A stretch of DNA of 64,000 bases from Fluviirhizobium alvei (lineage in GTDB: Bacteria; Pseudomonadota; Alphaproteobacteria; Rhizobiales; Rhizobiaceae): positions 310,001-374,000 of the forward strand of contig NZ_JAUOZU010000001.1 of assembly GCF_030551875.1 (NCBI RefSeq), given 5' to 3'. The number at the start of each line of letters is the position of its first letter. Positions within the stretch are counted from its first letter, which is position 1. The notes under the pieces were generated by a model. It had not been told where the DNA came from. It saw only the letters and a program-made list of their open reading frames with translations, and did no database searches. A program made the position numbers and the translations under genes. This document shows, piece after piece, positions 28,082-37,965 of the stretch.

Positions 28082-29992
28082 ATGTCTGCATCCAACGATC
28101 ATTCCGGCGACCATGGCGGCAAGATGACGACAGGGCGTGTTCTCGCCCTCGCGCTCGGCTCGGTCGGCGTTGTTTATGGCGATATCGGCACAAGCCCGCT
28201 CTATGCGTTCCGCGAAGCGCTGCGTCCGGTTGCGCATGATGGCGTGGACCGGTTCGAGATCATCGGGCTCATCTCGCTGTTCTTCTGGACCATCACCATT
28301 ATCGTCACCATCAAATATGTCATTTTTCTGCTCAAGGCAGACAATGACGGCGAAGGCGGCACGCTGTCGCTTCTGTCTTTGGTCATCAAGTCCGTGTCGG
28401 AGAAGCGGCGCTCTGTGCTCTACATCATCGGCATGATTGGTGCGGCCCTGTTTCTGGGCGATGCCATGATCACGCCGGCCCTTTCGGTTCTTTCGGCGGT
28501 CGAAGGTCTCAAATATGTCACGCCGACGCTGCATTCCTATGTTGTGCCGATCTCGGTGGTGATCCTGGTGCTGCTGTTTGCCGTGCAATCGCGCGGCACT
28601 GGCGCCGTGTCGGCCTTTTTCGGACCGATTACCGCCTTCTGGTTCCTCGTGCTCGCCGGCATGGGGATCTATCATATCCAGGATGATTACTCGGTCCTGA
28701 TCGCCTTCAATCCCTATTATGCCGTCTGGTTCCTCTTTCATTCCGGTCTGGTGGGTTTCATCGTGCTGGGCTCGGTCTTCCTCGCAGTGACCGGCGCAGA
28801 AGCGCTCTATGCGGATCTGGGCCATTTCGGGAAACTGCCGATCCGGCTCGCCTGGTTCGGCCTGATCTTCCCGGCCCTGACGCTGAACTATCTCGGGCAG
28901 GGGGCCATGGTGTTGCAGAACCCCGCAGCGCTGGCCGATCCCTTCTTCCTGATGTTCCCGGATGGCATTCGCCTGCCGGCCGTCCTTCTTGCCACCGTGG
29001 CGACCATCATCGCCAGCCAGTCTGTCATCACCGGGGCGTTTTCGCTTGCCCGTCAGGCCATCAACCTCGGCTTCCTTCCGCGCATGGAAATCTACCATAC
29101 GTCCGAAGCCCATACCGGCCAGATCTATCTGCCGGCGGTCAACACGATCCTTCTGTTCGGCGTCATGGCGCTGGTGCTGATGTTCAAGAGCTCCGAAGCG
29201 CTCGCGGTTGCCTATGGTATCGCCGTGACCGGGGATATGGTCGTCTCGACCATCCTTCTCTACAACTTCATCCGGCTGTTCTGGAAATGGAGCCTGTTCC
29301 GGACCCTTCTGCTCATTGCGCCGCTCTTCGTGATCGAATCCATCTTTCTGGGCTCGAACCTCACGAAGCTGCACCATGGCGGCTATGTGCCGGTGCTGAT
29401 TGCAGCCTGTTTCGTGGTCATCATGTGGACCTGGCGGCGCGGCACCCGGATTCTGTTCGAGAAGACCAGACGCACCCATATTCCGCTCGATGCCTTCGTC
29501 CGCTCGATCGAGAAGAAGAGCGATCACGGGCCGATCGAGGTGCCGGGAACCGCGATCTTCCTCACCTCCGATCCGACCTCGACGCCGGCGGCCCTGCTGC
29601 ACAATCTCAAGCATAACCATGTGATGCATTCGCAGAACATCATCCTGACGATCAAGACCCAGAGCCGGCCCCGCGTGCCGACCGAGGATCGCGGCAGGAT
29701 CGAGCGGATCTCCGAGCATTTCCAGTTGCTTGAGCTGAATTTCGGCTATCTCGAGACGCAGAATGTGTCGCAGGCTCTGGCGCATCTCCGCAAGGCCGGG
29801 CTGAAGTTCGACATCATGTCGACCTCCTTCTATCTCGGTCGCCGCAAGCTCATACCGGATGCCAATTCCGGCATGCCGGCCTGGCAGGACCGGTTGTTCA
29901 TCGCGCTTGCCTCGGCCGCAACGGACCCGTCCGATTACTTCCGTCTTCCGGCAAACCGCGTGGTGGAACTCGGCGCCCACGTTTCGGTCTGA
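28082..29992 (+). CDS. kup: Low-affinity potassium transporter Kup
   Basis: 636 residues, about 12 membrane helices in the first 440 and a cytoplasmic tail. The N-terminal family signature LGSVGVVYGDIGTSPLYA begins near residue 25 and contains residues needed for K+ import. GGYVPVLIAACFVVIMWTW ends the membrane part. It takes up K+ with protons. The ATG at 28082, with AGGAAC 6 bases upstream, follows corA directly. A stem without a good T tail follows the stop. Confidence 0.95.
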   Translation: MSASNDHSGDHGGKMTTGRVLALALGSVGVVYGDIGTSPLYAFREALRPVAHDGVDRFEIIGLISLFFWTITIIVTIKYVIFLLKADNDGEGGTLSLLSLVIKSVSEKRRSVLYIIGMIGAALFLGDAMITPALSVLSAVEGLKYVTPTLHSYVVPISVVILVLLFAVQSRGTGAVSAFFGPITAFWFLVLAGMGIYHIQDDYSVLIAFNPYYAVWFLFHSGLVGFIVLGSVFLAVTGAEALYADLGHFGKLPIRLAWFGLIFPALTLNYLGQGAMVLQNPAALADPFFLMFPDGIRLPAVLLATVATIIASQSVITGAFSLARQAINLGFLPRMEIYHTSEAHTGQIYLPAVNTILLFGVMALVLMFKSSEALAVAYGIAVTGDMVVSTILLYNFIRLFWKWSLFRTLLLIAPLFVIESIFLGSNLTKLHHGGYVPVLIAACFVVIMWTWRRGTRILFEKTRRTHIPLDAFVRSIEKKSDHGPIEVPGTAIFLTSDPTSTPAALLHNLKHNHVMHSQNIILTIKTQSRPRVPTEDRGRIERISEHFQLLELNFGYLETQNVSQALAHLRKAGLKFDIMSTSFYLGRRKLIPDANSGMPAWQDRLFIALASAATDPSDYFRLPANRVVELGAHVSV

Positions 29993-30028
29993 TTTCGGAC
30001 TGAAAAACGACCATTTCCGAATTCAGTT

Positions 30029-30051
30029 AAGGGCGCCGGCAAGGCGCCCTT
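30029..30051 (+). terminator. Possible terminator after kup
   Basis: 9-bp stem AAGGGCGCC / GGCGCCCTT with a GGCAA loop. The tail after it is TGCGC, so it lacks the usual run of Ts; it may rather protect the mRNA end. Confidence 0.4.
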
Positions 30052-30104
30052 TGCGCAAGAGGGTGCAATTCCGGCGATTAACCAATCATCAAGGTTAATA
30101 CTTC

Positions 30105-31328
30105 ATGTTAGCGGACACTGTTTCTCGTCCGTCTGTTTGGAGTAGCGTGTCCGTGTCGAAACGTTCATTCTCATCCCGCGTCGCCCTCCATTCTCGCACT
30201 GGCTGGGTCAAGCCTGCGATTCTTGCTGTTGGCGTGCTGGTTGGTTTTCCGGATGCCGCAGCGCGCTCGGATATTTCGGCCCTGATCATGGGGCAGGCAG
30301 ATTCGCCGGAAGGCTGGCGCAACTTCATCGTCGCATCCGCTGCCGGTTCCATTCACACCGAAGAACTCGTCTTCAATGATCCGATGGCGACGGCCAGCAT
30401 TCCCGCCGGTCGCGGTATCGTGCTTGCCAACGGACGTCGGATCGCGCTTGCCAATTCCGAGAAGCCGGTACCGGCGACACCGGATGAGGAACGCGTTACC
30501 CGCAGTCTCAAGAAAGGCCGCATCGTCGCGCAGGAATTCCTGCAGCCGCCGAAGGATTTTACCGCCGGTTCGATTCTCGATCGCCGCGCCAGCCTGCTGG
30601 TTCCCGAACGTCTCGGCGAACAGAAGGTGGCCTTTGCCAAGCCGAAGCTGAATGGCAAGGAGATGGAGATTGCGATGTCCTTCCATCGCTTCAAGCCGAA
30701 GGCGAAGGATTATGGCGTTCCGGTGGAAATCGCCTCTCTGGTCAACAATGACAAGGCAGACAGCCTTGCGACCGCCTATATCGATCCGACACCGGACTAC
30801 GCGAAAATCTCGCCCTTTGATTCGATTCTCACTGACACAGCCAAGCAACGTTTCGTGCCGGAGATCGAAGGCAAGAGCCACGATTGGGCCACCAATGTTC
30901 TGCCGGCCTCTGTATTCACAGAAAAAGAACAGAAATGCCTGGCCGAAGCGATCTATTTCGAATCGATCACCGAGCCCCTGAAAGGACAGGCGGCAGTCGC
31001 GCAGGTCGTTCTCAACCGGGTACGCAATCCGACATTCCCGAACACGATCTGCGGCGTGGTCTACCAGAATGAAGACTGGCGCAACCGCTGCCAGTTCTCC
31101 TTTGCCTGCGACCGTATCCCCGACATTGTCTGGTCCAAGCGCAAGTTCAAGGTCGCCAAGGAGATCGCGCTCGCCGTCACCGCCGGCAAGATTTATCTCA
31201 AGGAAGTCGGCGATTCCACCCACTACCACGCCACTTATGTGCGCCCGCCCTGGGCGCGGACCATGAAGAAAGTCGGCAAGATCGGCCTGCACGTGTTCTA
31301 TCGCACATATAGGGGCGGCTGGACCTGA
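30105..31328 (+). CDS. Cell wall hydrolase, SleB-like (Hydrolase_2 domain)
   Basis: 407-residue exported protein. A hydrophobic segment at about residues 35-52 (VKPAILAVGVLVGFPDAA) acts as signal or anchor. The C-terminal domain (about 275-405) has the SleB/CwlJ pattern CLAEAIYFESITEPLKGQAA, with the catalytic glutamate in EAIYFE, then AQVVLNRV, CGVVYQN and THYHATYV. It should cleave peptidoglycan glycan strands in the periplasm. The long middle part (60-270) has no recognised domain. The start is uncertain; a GTG at 30150 is also possible. Confidence 0.88.
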   Translation: MLADTVSRPSVWSSVSVSKRSFSSRVALHSRTGWVKPAILAVGVLVGFPDAAARSDISALIMGQADSPEGWRNFIVASAAGSIHTEELVFNDPMATASIPAGRGIVLANGRRIALANSEKPVPATPDEERVTRSLKKGRIVAQEFLQPPKDFTAGSILDRRASLLVPERLGEQKVAFAKPKLNGKEMEIAMSFHRFKPKAKDYGVPVEIASLVNNDKADSLATAYIDPTPDYAKISPFDSILTDTAKQRFVPEIEGKSHDWATNVLPASVFTEKEQKCLAEAIYFESITEPLKGQAAVAQVVLNRVRNPTFPNTICGVVYQNEDWRNRCQFSFACDRIPDIVWSKRKFKVAKEIALAVTAGKIYLKEVGDSTHYHATYVRPPWARTMKKVGKIGLHVFYRTYRGGWT

Positions 31329-31463
31329 TTTCGCCGCTATTGGCACGCCGAAACGCCCAGCCGGCGCCTGTTGACGCAGCGCAAAAGCCGAGATTCCGTA
31401 AAGTTGCCAATAAATTATTGAAATCGCTTCCAAAAATGCCAATTCAATATGTTGTCCCCAAGC

Positions 31464-31492
31464 CTTGACTAAGCTTGGCGGTGAAACTATGT
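31464..31492 (+). promoter_or_regulatory. Sigma70-type promoter of the Fo-ATPase operon
   Basis: CTTGAC (31464-31469) and CTATGT (31487-31492) are separated by exactly 17 bases, almost identical to the rhizobial housekeeping consensus CTTGAC-N17-CTATAT. It lies 100 bases before the atpI start. Confidence 0.8.
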
Positions 31493-31593
31493 TGCGCCCG
31501 GCTTGAACGGGGGATCGGCAGCGCTAATTAGCCTTTTTGATGGCTTGTTCTCAGGGGTTTCTTGAGATATGGCAGCGCCGAAAAGGGGTGCGT

Positions 31594-31944
31594 ATGGCAG
31601 ATCACCACGACGACAGCCTGAATAGACGTAAGGACCAGCTTGAGGCCAAATTGGCTGCGGCAAAGGATCCGGAAGCGAAGGCAGAGGCGGAGAAGGGCGG
31701 CAAGAATGCCGGTTATTCTCAGGCAATGAAACTTTCTTCCGAATTCGTGGCGGCCATTCTGGTGGGTGGGGCGATAGGCTACCTGCTCGATCTGGTTGCG
31801 CCGACCCGGCCTTTCGGGTTGATTGCATTCGTGCTTCTGGGCTTCTGCTCGGGTGTGTTGAATGTGATGCGGTCGGCGGGTGTAGTGAAGTCGCAGCATC
31901 CGGTCGACAGGCTGGGTGAACTGAAAAAGAAAGACCGGAAGTAA
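31594..31944 (+). CDS. atpI: ATP synthase protein I
   Basis: 116 residues: a charged N-terminal coil ([20 protein letters not shown]) and two membrane helices at about residues 48-68 ([19 protein letters not shown]) and 75-95 ([19 protein letters not shown]). AtpI helps assemble the c-ring. It is the first gene of atpI-B-E-F'-F, the normal place in alphaproteobacteria. The ATG at 31594 is chosen because upstream codons are not family-like. Confidence 0.92.
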   Translation: MADHHDDSLNRRKDQLEAKLAAAKDPEAKAEAEKGGKNAGYSQAMKLSSEFVAAILVGGAIGYLLDLVAPTRPFGLIAFVLLGFCSGVLNVMRSAGVVKSQHPVDRLGELKKKDRK

Positions 31945-31991
31945 GCGCCTGCTTGCCAAGGTTTGGGATTGAAAGCGAAAGAGACGTTAAA

Positions 31992-32756
31992 GTGGCGAGC
32001 GATCCGACCAAAGTTGACCCGATCCACCAGTTCCATATCAATCCCCTCGTGCCGCTTGATTTCGGTGGCGTGAATGTCAGCTTCACCAATTCCGCCCTGT
32101 TCATGGCGCTGACGACGGTTGTCGCTGCTGGTTTCTTCCTTTGGGCTTCGTCGCCGAAGGCCGTCATTCCCGGTCGCGCCCAGGCGCTCGCCGAACTGAC
32201 CTACGAATTCATCGCCAACATGTTGAAGGATGGCGCCGGCAAGGCTGGCATGACGTTCTTCCCGCTGGTGTTCTCGCTCTTCCTCTTTGTGCTCGTTTCG
32301 AACCTGTTCGGCATGGTTCCGGGCTTCTTCACCGTCAACAGCCAGATCATCGTCACCTTTGCGCTTGCGATGGTGGTGATGCTGACCGTGGTGATCTACG
32401 GTTTCTACAAGCATGGTTTTCACTTCCTCGGCCTCTTCGTGCCGTCGGGCGTTCCGGGCATTCTCGTGCCGCTGGTTACTGCCATCGAAGTGATTTCGTT
32501 CTTCTCGCGTCCGGTCAGCCTCTCGGTTCGTCTTTTTGCGAACCTGCTCGCCGGCCACATCACGCTCAAGGTTTTCGCTGGCTTCGTCGGTTCGCTCGGC
32601 GCGCTCGGTGCAGTTGGCTGGGCCGGCGCTATCCTGCCGCTCGCCATGACGGTCGGCCTGACCGGTCTTGAGTTCCTCGTCGCCTTCCTGCAGGCATACG
32701 TCTTTGCGGTTCTGACTTGCATGTACCTCAACGACGCCCTGCATCCGGGTCACTAA
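31992..32756 (+). CDS. atpB: ATP synthase Fo subunit a
   Basis: 254 residues, GTG start at 31992. The protein begins with [19 protein letters not shown], typical for alphaproteobacterial subunit a, and has the proton-channel helix with the essential arginine in [14 protein letters not shown] near residue 182-186, followed by [20 protein letters not shown]. It forms the half-channels next to the c-ring in the cytoplasmic membrane. It follows atpI by 47 bases. Confidence 0.96.
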   Translation: MASDPTKVDPIHQFHINPLVPLDFGGVNVSFTNSALFMALTTVVAAGFFLWASSPKAVIPGRAQALAELTYEFIANMLKDGAGKAGMTFFPLVFSLFLFVLVSNLFGMVPGFFTVNSQIIVTFALAMVVMLTVVIYGFYKHGFHFLGLFVPSGVPGILVPLVTAIEVISFFSRPVSLSVRLFANLLAGHITLKVFAGFVGSLGALGAVGWAGAILPLAMTVGLTGLEFLVAFLQAYVFAVLTCMYLNDALHPGH

Positions 32757-32822
32757 GCCCAAACCAACCGGCGTCTTCGGGCGCCAGTCCGTAGCCGCAA
32801 CAACCATTCGAAGGAGTATCAC

Positions 32823-33047
32823 ATGGAAGCGGAAGCAGCAAAATACATCGCCGCAGGTATCGCTTGCCTTGGCATGGGCGGTGCAGCCCTCGGTCTCGGC
32901 AACATCTTCGGCAACTTCCTTGCCGGCGCCCTGCGCAACCCGTCTGCCGCTGATGGCCAGTTCGGCCGCCTCGTTTTCGGCTTCGCCGTTACCGAAGCTC
33001 TCGGCATCTTCTCGCTGCTCATCGCCCTTCTGGCGCTGTTCGGCTGA
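32823..33047 (+). CDS. atpE: ATP synthase Fo subunit c
   Basis: 74-residue two-helix hairpin protein. The polar loop and the proton-binding glutamate are in [19 protein letters not shown], with Glu58 in helix 2. The ring-packing glycine motif is [14 protein letters not shown] in helix 1. A strong GAAGGAG lies 8 bases before the ATG, fitting the need for 10-15 copies per complex. A stable hairpin follows the stop and precedes the b' gene. Confidence 0.97.
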   Translation: MEAEAAKYIAAGIACLGMGGAALGLGNIFGNFLAGALRNPSAADGQFGRLVFGFAVTEALGIFSLLIALLALFG

Positions 33048-33060
33048 TCTTTCCGAAAAG

Positions 33061-33094
33061 AAACTGGGTCGCGGTTTCGGCCGTGACCCAGTTT
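33061..33094 (+). promoter_or_regulatory. Intercistronic hairpin between atpE and the b' gene
   Basis: A 14-bp stem AAACTGGGTCGCGG / CCGTGACCCAGTTT with one G-T pair and a 6-base loop starts 13 bases after the atpE stop. It is followed by GATTTCT, not a full T run. It may act as a partial terminator or as a 3' stabiliser that raises the level of atpE message over the downstream genes. Confidence 0.65.
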
Positions 33095-33128
33095 GATTTC
33101 TATCAATCTCCTCGACCAGGAGGCAGGA

Positions 33129-33746
33129 ATGTTTGTGACGATGGCTTATGCCTTGTCAACGACCGCCGTGGTGAGCGAGTCTGCGGATGCTCAGGAAGCT
33201 GCCGCGACCGACGCACACGCTGCTCAGACCACGCACAGCGAAACAGGCGCCGAACATGGGGCATTTCCGCCCTTCGACCCGTCAAGCTATCCTTCCCAGC
33301 TTCTCTGGCTGGCGATTACATTTGGTATCTTCTATTACCTGATTTCGAAGATCATCGCACCGCGGATCGCTTCGACGCTGGAAACGCGCGAATCGCGCAT
33401 CGCTGCCGATCTGGCGGAAGCCAATCGTGCGAAGAGCGAAGCCGATGCCGTCGTGGCCAAGTATGAGCAGGAACTGGCAACCGCCCGTTCCAAGGCCTCT
33501 GCCATTGCTGCTGAAGCCCGCGACGAATCCAAGGCCAAGGCCGATGCCGAGCGTGCTTCGCTCGAAGCCGATCTGGCCAAGAAGATCGCTGCCGCTGAAG
33601 AGCGCATCGCTTCGATCAAGTCGAGCGCGCTGGCAGATGTCGGCAAGGTTGCTGAAGAAACCGCAGTTGAAATCGTTGAAAGCCTGACGGGTATTTCCGT
33701 AAGCGCCGCCGATTCCGCTGCCGCCGTCAATTCTGTCAAAGGCTGA
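33129..33746 (+). CDS. ATP synthase Fo subunit b'
   Basis: 205 residues. An N-terminal extension rich in Ala, Thr and His precedes a membrane helix at about residues 56-75 ([19 protein letters not shown]) and a long charged coiled coil (residues 80-180) that forms part of the peripheral stalk. The second of the two b-type genes, as in other alphaproteobacteria and phototrophs. The start at 33129 follows AGGAGGCAGGA closely. Confidence 0.93.
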   Translation: MFVTMAYALSTTAVVSESADAQEAAATDAHAAQTTHSETGAEHGAFPPFDPSSYPSQLLWLAITFGIFYYLISKIIAPRIASTLETRESRIAADLAEANRAKSEADAVVAKYEQELATARSKASAIAAEARDESKAKADAERASLEADLAKKIAAAEERIASIKSSALADVGKVAEETAVEIVESLTGISVSAADSAAAVNSVKG

Positions 33747-33761
33747 TCGGAGGGCATGACT

Positions 33762-34250
33762 ATGGATGCAACAATGTGGGCCCAGGTCTGGGCGACCGTT
33801 GCTCTGGTGATCTTCCTCGCCGGTGCCGTCTACATCAAGGTCCCTTCGATGGTTGCGAAGGCGCTCGATGCGCGTGCTGCCAAGATCGCTGGGGAACTCG
33901 ATGAAGCCAAGAAGCTGCGCGAAGAAGCCCAGTCGCTTCTGAACGAATATCAGAAGAAGCGTTCGGAAGCCGAAAAGGAAGCCGCCGAGATCGTGGCCGC
34001 TGCCAAGCGCGAAGCCGATGCTCTCGCCGAGGAAGCCCGCCAGAAGACTGCGGAATTCGTCGCTCGTCGTACGGCTCTTTCCGAACAGAAGATTGCCCAG
34101 GCTGAAGCAGATGCCGTCAGCGCGGTTCGCTCTGCGGCCGTTGACCTCGCGGTCGCGGCTTCCGAGAAGCTGATTGCCGCAAATGTCGGTAAGGTTGGCG
34201 ACGATCTCTTCAAGGCATCGCTTGAGCAGGTGAAGACCCGCCTGAACTGA
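33762..34250 (+). CDS. atpF: ATP synthase Fo subunit b
   Basis: 162 residues with an N-terminal membrane helix (VWATVALVIFLAGAVYIKV) and a long coiled coil of heptad-like charged and alanine residues. It pairs with b' in the peripheral stalk. ATG at 33762 has GGAGG 8 bases upstream; an ATG at 33756 is too close to it. It is 15 bases after the b' gene and is the last gene of the operon; F1 genes are not in this window. Confidence 0.95.
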   Translation: MDATMWAQVWATVALVIFLAGAVYIKVPSMVAKALDARAAKIAGELDEAKKLREEAQSLLNEYQKKRSEAEKEAAEIVAAAKREADALAEEARQKTAEFVARRTALSEQKIAQAEADAVSAVRSAAVDLAVAASEKLIAANVGKVGDDLFKASLEQVKTRLN

Positions 34251-34273
34251 TCGAGCGATCAGGTCTGAGATTT

Positions 34274-34302
34274 GGCCCGCCCTCGTGGCGGGCCTTTTCG
34301 TT

Positions 34303-34303
<1 letters not shown>
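34274..34303 (+). terminator. Terminator of the Fo-ATPase operon
   Basis: Perfect 8-bp stem GGCCCGCC / GGCGGGCC with a CTCGT loop and the tail TTTTCGTTT, 23 bases after the atpF stop. The tail runs into the 3' end of bluB on the other strand. Confidence 0.88.
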
Positions 34304-35091
<788 letters not shown>

Positions 35092-35094
35092 CTA

Positions 35095-35247
35095 TCCTGT
35101 TCGGCCGGTCTTCTGGCTCAGCGTCATCCCGCATTCGCCGCCTTCCCGCATGATGCAGTGGCCTGAGGCGATACGGTCGGCTCTACAGCGTTGGGCACGC
35201 ACCGGATTTTGACCGGCTTCCCGATTCTCCCCTAAGGGCACCGAACA
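35095..35247 (-). promoter_or_regulatory. Cobalamin (B12) riboswitch controlling bluB
   Basis: The minus strand carries the conserved B12-aptamer elements in order: GGGAAGCCGGT with AAAATCCGG, the central GCCACTGCATC segment (a form of the B12 box), GGGAAGGC, and GCCAGAAGACCGGCC at the 3' side. About 50 bases separate it from the bluB start, including AGGGG at 7 bases from the ATG and short stems that could mask it. Boundaries are approximate. Confidence 0.92.
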
Positions 35248-35307
35248 TCATAGCGATACAGAGCGAAGGCATCTGGTGCAAGCCGAGGACCGTCATTGTC
35301 TGTCGCA

Positions 35308-35964
35308 TCAACCCTGCCGGAGGGGACGAAAGCTCATCCGGTGGATCGGGCAGGGGCCGAATTTTTCGATCGCCTTTCGGTGTTCGGCAGTGGCATAGCC
35401 GGCGTGACGTTCGAAACCGTAGCGCGGATAAAGGCGGCCGGCTTCTTCCATCATCCGGTCACGCGTCACCTTGGCGACGATCGATGCCGCGGCGATCGAA
35501 AGCGAAAGGGCGTCGCCCTTGATCACGGCCCGGCCCATGCAGGGCAGTCCCGGTGGGACATCTCGTCCATCGACGAGCAGAAAATCCGGGCGCCGTGTCA
35601 AGCTTTCCACCGCACGCCGCATGGCAAGAAGGCTCGCCTTGCGGATATCCGTTCGGTCGATCGTTGCGGCACTCACCGACACGACGGCCACGTCTGCCGT
35701 TGCGAGGATCCCGTCATAGATCTGGGCCCTCTTTTCAGCCGATAGCTGCTTGGAGTCGTTGAGCCCTTCGGGAACATTGGCGGGATCGAGAATGACGGCA
35801 CTCGCGACAACCGGACCGGCCAGTGGCCCCCGACCCGCCTCATCCGTCCCTGCGATGATCCTGAAACCATCCAGACGCGCGGCCTCTTCAAAGCGGAAGC
35901 TCGGCCCGTCAGGGCTAGCGTTCGCAAACAGATCAGGGGAATCGGAGGGAATGCGCCGGCTCAT
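35308..35964 (-). CDS. rnhB: Ribonuclease HII
   Basis: 218 residues. It cuts RNA in RNA-DNA hybrids and single ribonucleotides in DNA. Catalytic residues Asp41 and Glu42 lie in [16 protein letters not shown], and the third carboxylate is in [10 protein letters not shown]. An N-terminal extension of about 25 residues is longer than in enterobacteria but common in alphaproteobacteria. It is upstream of the riboswitch-bluB unit on the same strand, with 61 bases between its stop and the aptamer. Confidence 0.95.
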   Translation of the reverse strand: MSRRIPSDSPDLFANASPDGPSFRFEEAARLDGFRIIAGTDEAGRGPLAGPVVASAVILDPANVPEGLNDSKQLSAEKRAQIYDGILATADVAVVSVSAATIDRTDIRKASLLAMRRAVESLTRRPDFLLVDGRDVPPGLPCMGRAVIKGDALSLSIAAASIVAKVTRDRMMEEAGRLYPRYGFERHAGYATAEHRKAIEKFGPCPIHRMSFRPLRQG

Positions 35965-36106
35965 GCGGAATCACTGGCACATTCCCCCGATCCGCTGCAA
36001 GCCCCGGATCATGGCGGATGATCCGGGGAGGCGACCGGAATGGGGCGATTTCCGGGTCGCAGGACATGGGCCGGCACAGGTGGCGGACGGTGCCGGCTGC
36101 TGCCGT

Positions 36107-37267
36107 TCAGAGAAGGGAAAGCTGCACGCCCTGGCCGCTCGGCGGCACGAACAGGTCTGTATTCAGTTGCAGGCTCCGACCGCGACTGATGCCGAGACGC
36201 TTGGCGGCGAGCTCGAACCGGCGCGAAATCTGCCAGGCATAGGGGCCAGCCCCCTTCATGCGCTTGCCGAATTCGGCATCGTAATCCTTGCCGCCGCGCA
36301 TCGAGCGGATCAGGCTCATCACATGCCGGTAACGATCGGGATAGTGGCGCAGCAGCCAGTCGCGAAAAAGCGGACTGACTTCGAGCGGCAGCCGCAGCAG
36401 GATATAGTTGGCCGATTGCACGCCTGCCGCCGCACCCGCATCGAGGATCCGCTCGATCTCGTGATCGTTGAGCGCCGGAATGACGGGCGCGATCATCATG
36501 CCAACCGGAACGCCGGCCTCGTTGAGCGCGCGGATCGCTTCCAGACGCCGGGCAGGGGTTGCTGCGCGCGGTTCCATCAGGCGGGCGAGCTTGCGGTCCA
36601 TTGTCGTCACCGACAGGGCAACCTTCACAAGACCGCGGGCCGCCATTGAGGAGAGGATGTCGATGTCGCGCATGATGAGCGCCGATTTGGTGACGATCGA
36701 AACCGGATGGTTGGCCTTGTCCAGCACTTCAAGAATCTGCCGCATGATGCGCCATTCCTTCTCGATCGGCTGGTAGGGATCGGTGTTGGTGCCGATCGCA
36801 ATCGGCTTGACCTTGTAGCCGGGTTTCGAAAGCTCGCGTTCCAGCAATCGTGCCGCATCCGGCTTGGCAAACAGCTTGGTCTCGAAATCGAGCCCCGCCG
36901 ACAGGCCCATATAATCGTGCGTCGGACGGGCAAAGCAGTAGATGCAGCCATGTTCGCAACCCCGGTAGGGATTGATCGAGCGATCGAAGGGAATATCCGG
37001 GCTTTCGTTGCGGGTAATGATGGCGCGCGGCTTTTCCACCTGCACGTCGGTCTTGAATGGTTCGAGCGTTTCCAGCGTCTGCCAGCCATCGTCGAAACTC
37101 TCATGCTCGCGCTTTTCGAACCGTCCGGCCGGGTTGAGGGCCGCAGCCCGGCCGCGACGCCGGTCGACCTCGATCCGAAGCCCGGTTTCCTTGAGCAGCG
37201 CATCGGCAATATCCGCCGTGTTGGCAGGGGCGAACGCCGCCTGCCTGGAAAGAGACATGTTGATCAT
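36107..37267 (-). CDS. PA0069-type radical SAM protein (SplB-like)
   Basis: 386 residues. The radical SAM cluster motif is CEHGCIYC (CxxxCxxC) at about residues 104-111 within SINPYRGCEHGCIYCFARPT, and the SAM-binding strand follows. The family resembles spore photoproduct lyase but lacks a proven substrate; it is widespread in non-spore-formers. The start at 37267 could also be the Met four codons later. It is 142 bases upstream of rnhB on the same strand, possibly cotranscribed. Confidence 0.92.
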   Translation of the reverse strand: MINMSLSRQAAFAPANTADIADALLKETGLRIEVDRRRGRAAALNPAGRFEKREHESFDDGWQTLETLEPFKTDVQVEKPRAIITRNESPDIPFDRSINPYRGCEHGCIYCFARPTHDYMGLSAGLDFETKLFAKPDAARLLERELSKPGYKVKPIAIGTNTDPYQPIEKEWRIMRQILEVLDKANHPVSIVTKSALIMRDIDILSSMAARGLVKVALSVTTMDRKLARLMEPRAATPARRLEAIRALNEAGVPVGMMIAPVIPALNDHEIERILDAGAAAGVQSANYILLRLPLEVSPLFRDWLLRHYPDRYRHVMSLIRSMRGGKDYDAEFGKRMKGAGPYAWQISRRFELAAKRLGISRGRSLQLNTDLFVPPSGQGVQLSLL

Positions 37268-37390
37268 GGTCAGCTCCAGCGAGGCGACTCGAGCGCCTCT
37301 TCGTGATTATTTTCCTAACGCGAAAAATAGAACAATGCAAGAACAAAATGCCGACTCGCCTTTTGGAAAACCTTCCGTTAAAGGTAAGGA

Positions 37391-37909
37391 ATGCTGACTG
37401 TTTTGTTGGAATGCCGGGACAACGAGCCCGAATTGGCCTATACGCTCGCCGTTCTGGTGTCGGGTGCCGTCGATGGTCTGGTGAGCGATGTCATCGTGCT
37501 TGATCACGGTTCGCGCGACGGTTCCGCTCGTGTGGCCGATGCTGCCGGCTGCCGCTTTATCAGCGACTGGAATCTCGCCGAACTCCTGGGCTCGGCCCGC
37601 GGCGAATGGCTTCTGCTTCTCGAACCGGGTGCCCGGCCGCAAGCCGGCTGGATCGAGGAAATCGCCGAATATGCGATGGTCGCCAAGGCACCGGCGCGGT
37701 TCTCACCGTCACGAACCTTCCGCCATCCGTTGCTGAAGCGGCTCTTTCGCCGTCCGGGGCGCCTGGAGCATGGTTACCTGTTGCCGAAGCGGGAGGCCAC
37801 GTCGAAGGCAGGCGCGGGGCAGGGGCTTGCGGCGCTCGCCAACGGCAGGCCCGTCCGTACCTTGCGGTCGGAAATCATCCCCGCCTGGGTGATCCGCAAC
37901 GGCCATTGA
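37391..37909 (+). CDS. Short glycosyltransferase family 2-like protein
   Basis: 172 residues. The N-terminal part resembles a GT-A fold: MLTVLLECRDNEPELAYTLA, DVIVLDHGSRDGSARVADAA (a DxGSxDGS motif) and ARGEWLLLLEPGARP. It is too short for a full GT2 enzyme, and no DxD-type acceptor region is clear after residue 100, so it may not be catalytic. Such short proteins are common beside glyS in rhizobia. GGTAAGGA precedes the ATG. Confidence 0.75.
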   Translation: MLTVLLECRDNEPELAYTLAVLVSGAVDGLVSDVIVLDHGSRDGSARVADAAGCRFISDWNLAELLGSARGEWLLLLEPGARPQAGWIEEIAEYAMVAKAPARFSPSRTFRHPLLKRLFRRPGRLEHGYLLPKREATSKAGAGQGLAALANGRPVRTLRSEIIPAWVIRNGH

Positions 37910-37965
37910 GCCGTTGCGCAAGTGGTAAATAGATGCGGCCTGTGCGGGACCGCTTGCTCCGGCTA

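Noticed and set aside
28034-29980. 648-codon open frame antisense to kup
   Set aside because: Product is rich in His, Arg, Asp and Gln with no fold; kup on the plus strand explains the region completely.
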